From: Balneolaceae bacterium
GTDB taxonomy: Bacteria > Bacteroidota > Rhodothermia > Balneolales > Balneolaceae
Direction: 5' to 3'
NCBI GenBank assembly: GCA_007123785.1
Contig: SLGL01000170.1
Location: 1-6,745 of the forward strand
Length of the DNA stretch: 6,745 nt
The number at the start of each line of letters is the position of its first letter. Positions within the stretch are counted from its first letter, which is position 1. The position numbers and the translations under genes were made by a program. The notes beneath the pieces are model-generated. The model was given only the letters and a program-made list of their open reading frames with translations, was not told the DNA's origin and ran no database searches. Below are positions 6,418 to 6,745 of this stretch, piece by piece.

Positions 6418-6745
6418 TCAGGTTACAGCCCAAAGCGGGACACCAAGAAACTCAGCCAATTCAGACGCATCATCGTGCATCGCTCCACGGCCTCCGTGGG
6501 CTAAAACATGCTTGCGTGTCCCGTCTTTTAAAACAAGGTTCAGCTCATAAACATAATAACCCCTTCGGCTGGATGAAGACCCTGAACTGCTGCTGCTATT
6601 TCTTCTGTTATAGCGTCTGAGCAGCTGCAATGCATGAATCTCTTCCAAAGGGACTCCGTTTTTCATCGAGCTGAGGTTAGTGTGATGGTCCGGTTCGTTC
6701 TTTCCTTTCCAAAATGCCCCGGTCAGTTTATCAAATACGATGGGT
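6418..6745 (-). CDS. C-terminal part of an unknown protein with a serine-rich insert, cut by the right edge
   Basis: The frame is open from the right edge to a TGA at 6420-6418, giving 109 residues, so the ATG at 6666-6664 is internal rather than the start. The visible part begins PIVFDKLTGAFWKGKNEPD, then PLEEIHALQLLRRY, a low-complexity stretch NSSSSSGSSSSRRG, then YYVYELNLVLKDGTRKHVLA, and ends LAEFLGVPLWAVT. The pattern of a short hydrophobic strand with FWKG, an 'I-ALQLL' segment, a strand 'YELNLVL.DG.R..V..HG' and a final 'FLGVPLW' resembles uncharacterised, often membrane-associated proteins with a small PH-like beta domain, but I cannot name the family with certainty. The serine run sits where a short loop would normally join two strands. 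The gene converges on the permease. Confidence 0.7.
   Translation of the reverse strand, partial: PIVFDKLTGAFWKGKNEPDHHTNLSSMKNGVPLEEIHALQLLRRYNRRNSSSSSGSSSSRRGYYVYELNLVLKDGTRKHVLAHGGRGAMHDDASELAEFLGVPLWAVT

Overview
The window looks like chromosomal DNA from a Bacteroidota/Rhodothermota/Balneolota-type bacterium. This is an inference from three things: the style of the DUF58 and ferric-permease proteins, mid-range GC genes separated by AT-rich gaps, and the weak or absent Shine-Dalgarno sequence before most starts. No rRNA, tRNA, CRISPR array, insertion sequence or phage gene was seen.

Layout. Positions 3-116 (+) are the tail of a gene cut by the left edge. It converges on a minus-strand pair: a YdgJ-like Gfo/Idh/MocA oxidoreductase (154-1200) and, upstream of it on the same strand, a small lipoprotein whose likely start is a TTG at 1683 with a strong ribosome binding site. 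An AT-rich gap follows (1684-2089). It holds a short minus-strand coding remnant broken by a frameshift (1820-1977). The plus strand then carries a DUF58 protein (2090-2965), a 157-base gap, a CrtI/PYROXD2-type FAD oxidoreductase (TTG start, 3123-4583), a possible 23-codon bridging ORF (4583-4654), and a two-domain ferric-iron-type ABC permease (4651-6357). The right edge holds the C-terminal part of a minus-strand gene of unknown function with a serine-rich insert (6418-6745).

How the genes relate. The tightest unit is FAD oxidoreductase, short bridging ORF, permease. The short ORF shares bases with the stop codon before it and with the start codon after it, and the permease ribosome binding site lies inside it, so the three may be translationally coupled. 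The permease has no binding protein or ATPase gene beside it, and the DUF58 gene lacks its usual MoxR neighbour, so both probably work with products encoded elsewhere. I see no convincing new multi-gene system. The observations most worth checking are the bridging ORF, the corrected lipoprotein start, the frameshifted remnant, and the oxidoreductase-permease pairing.
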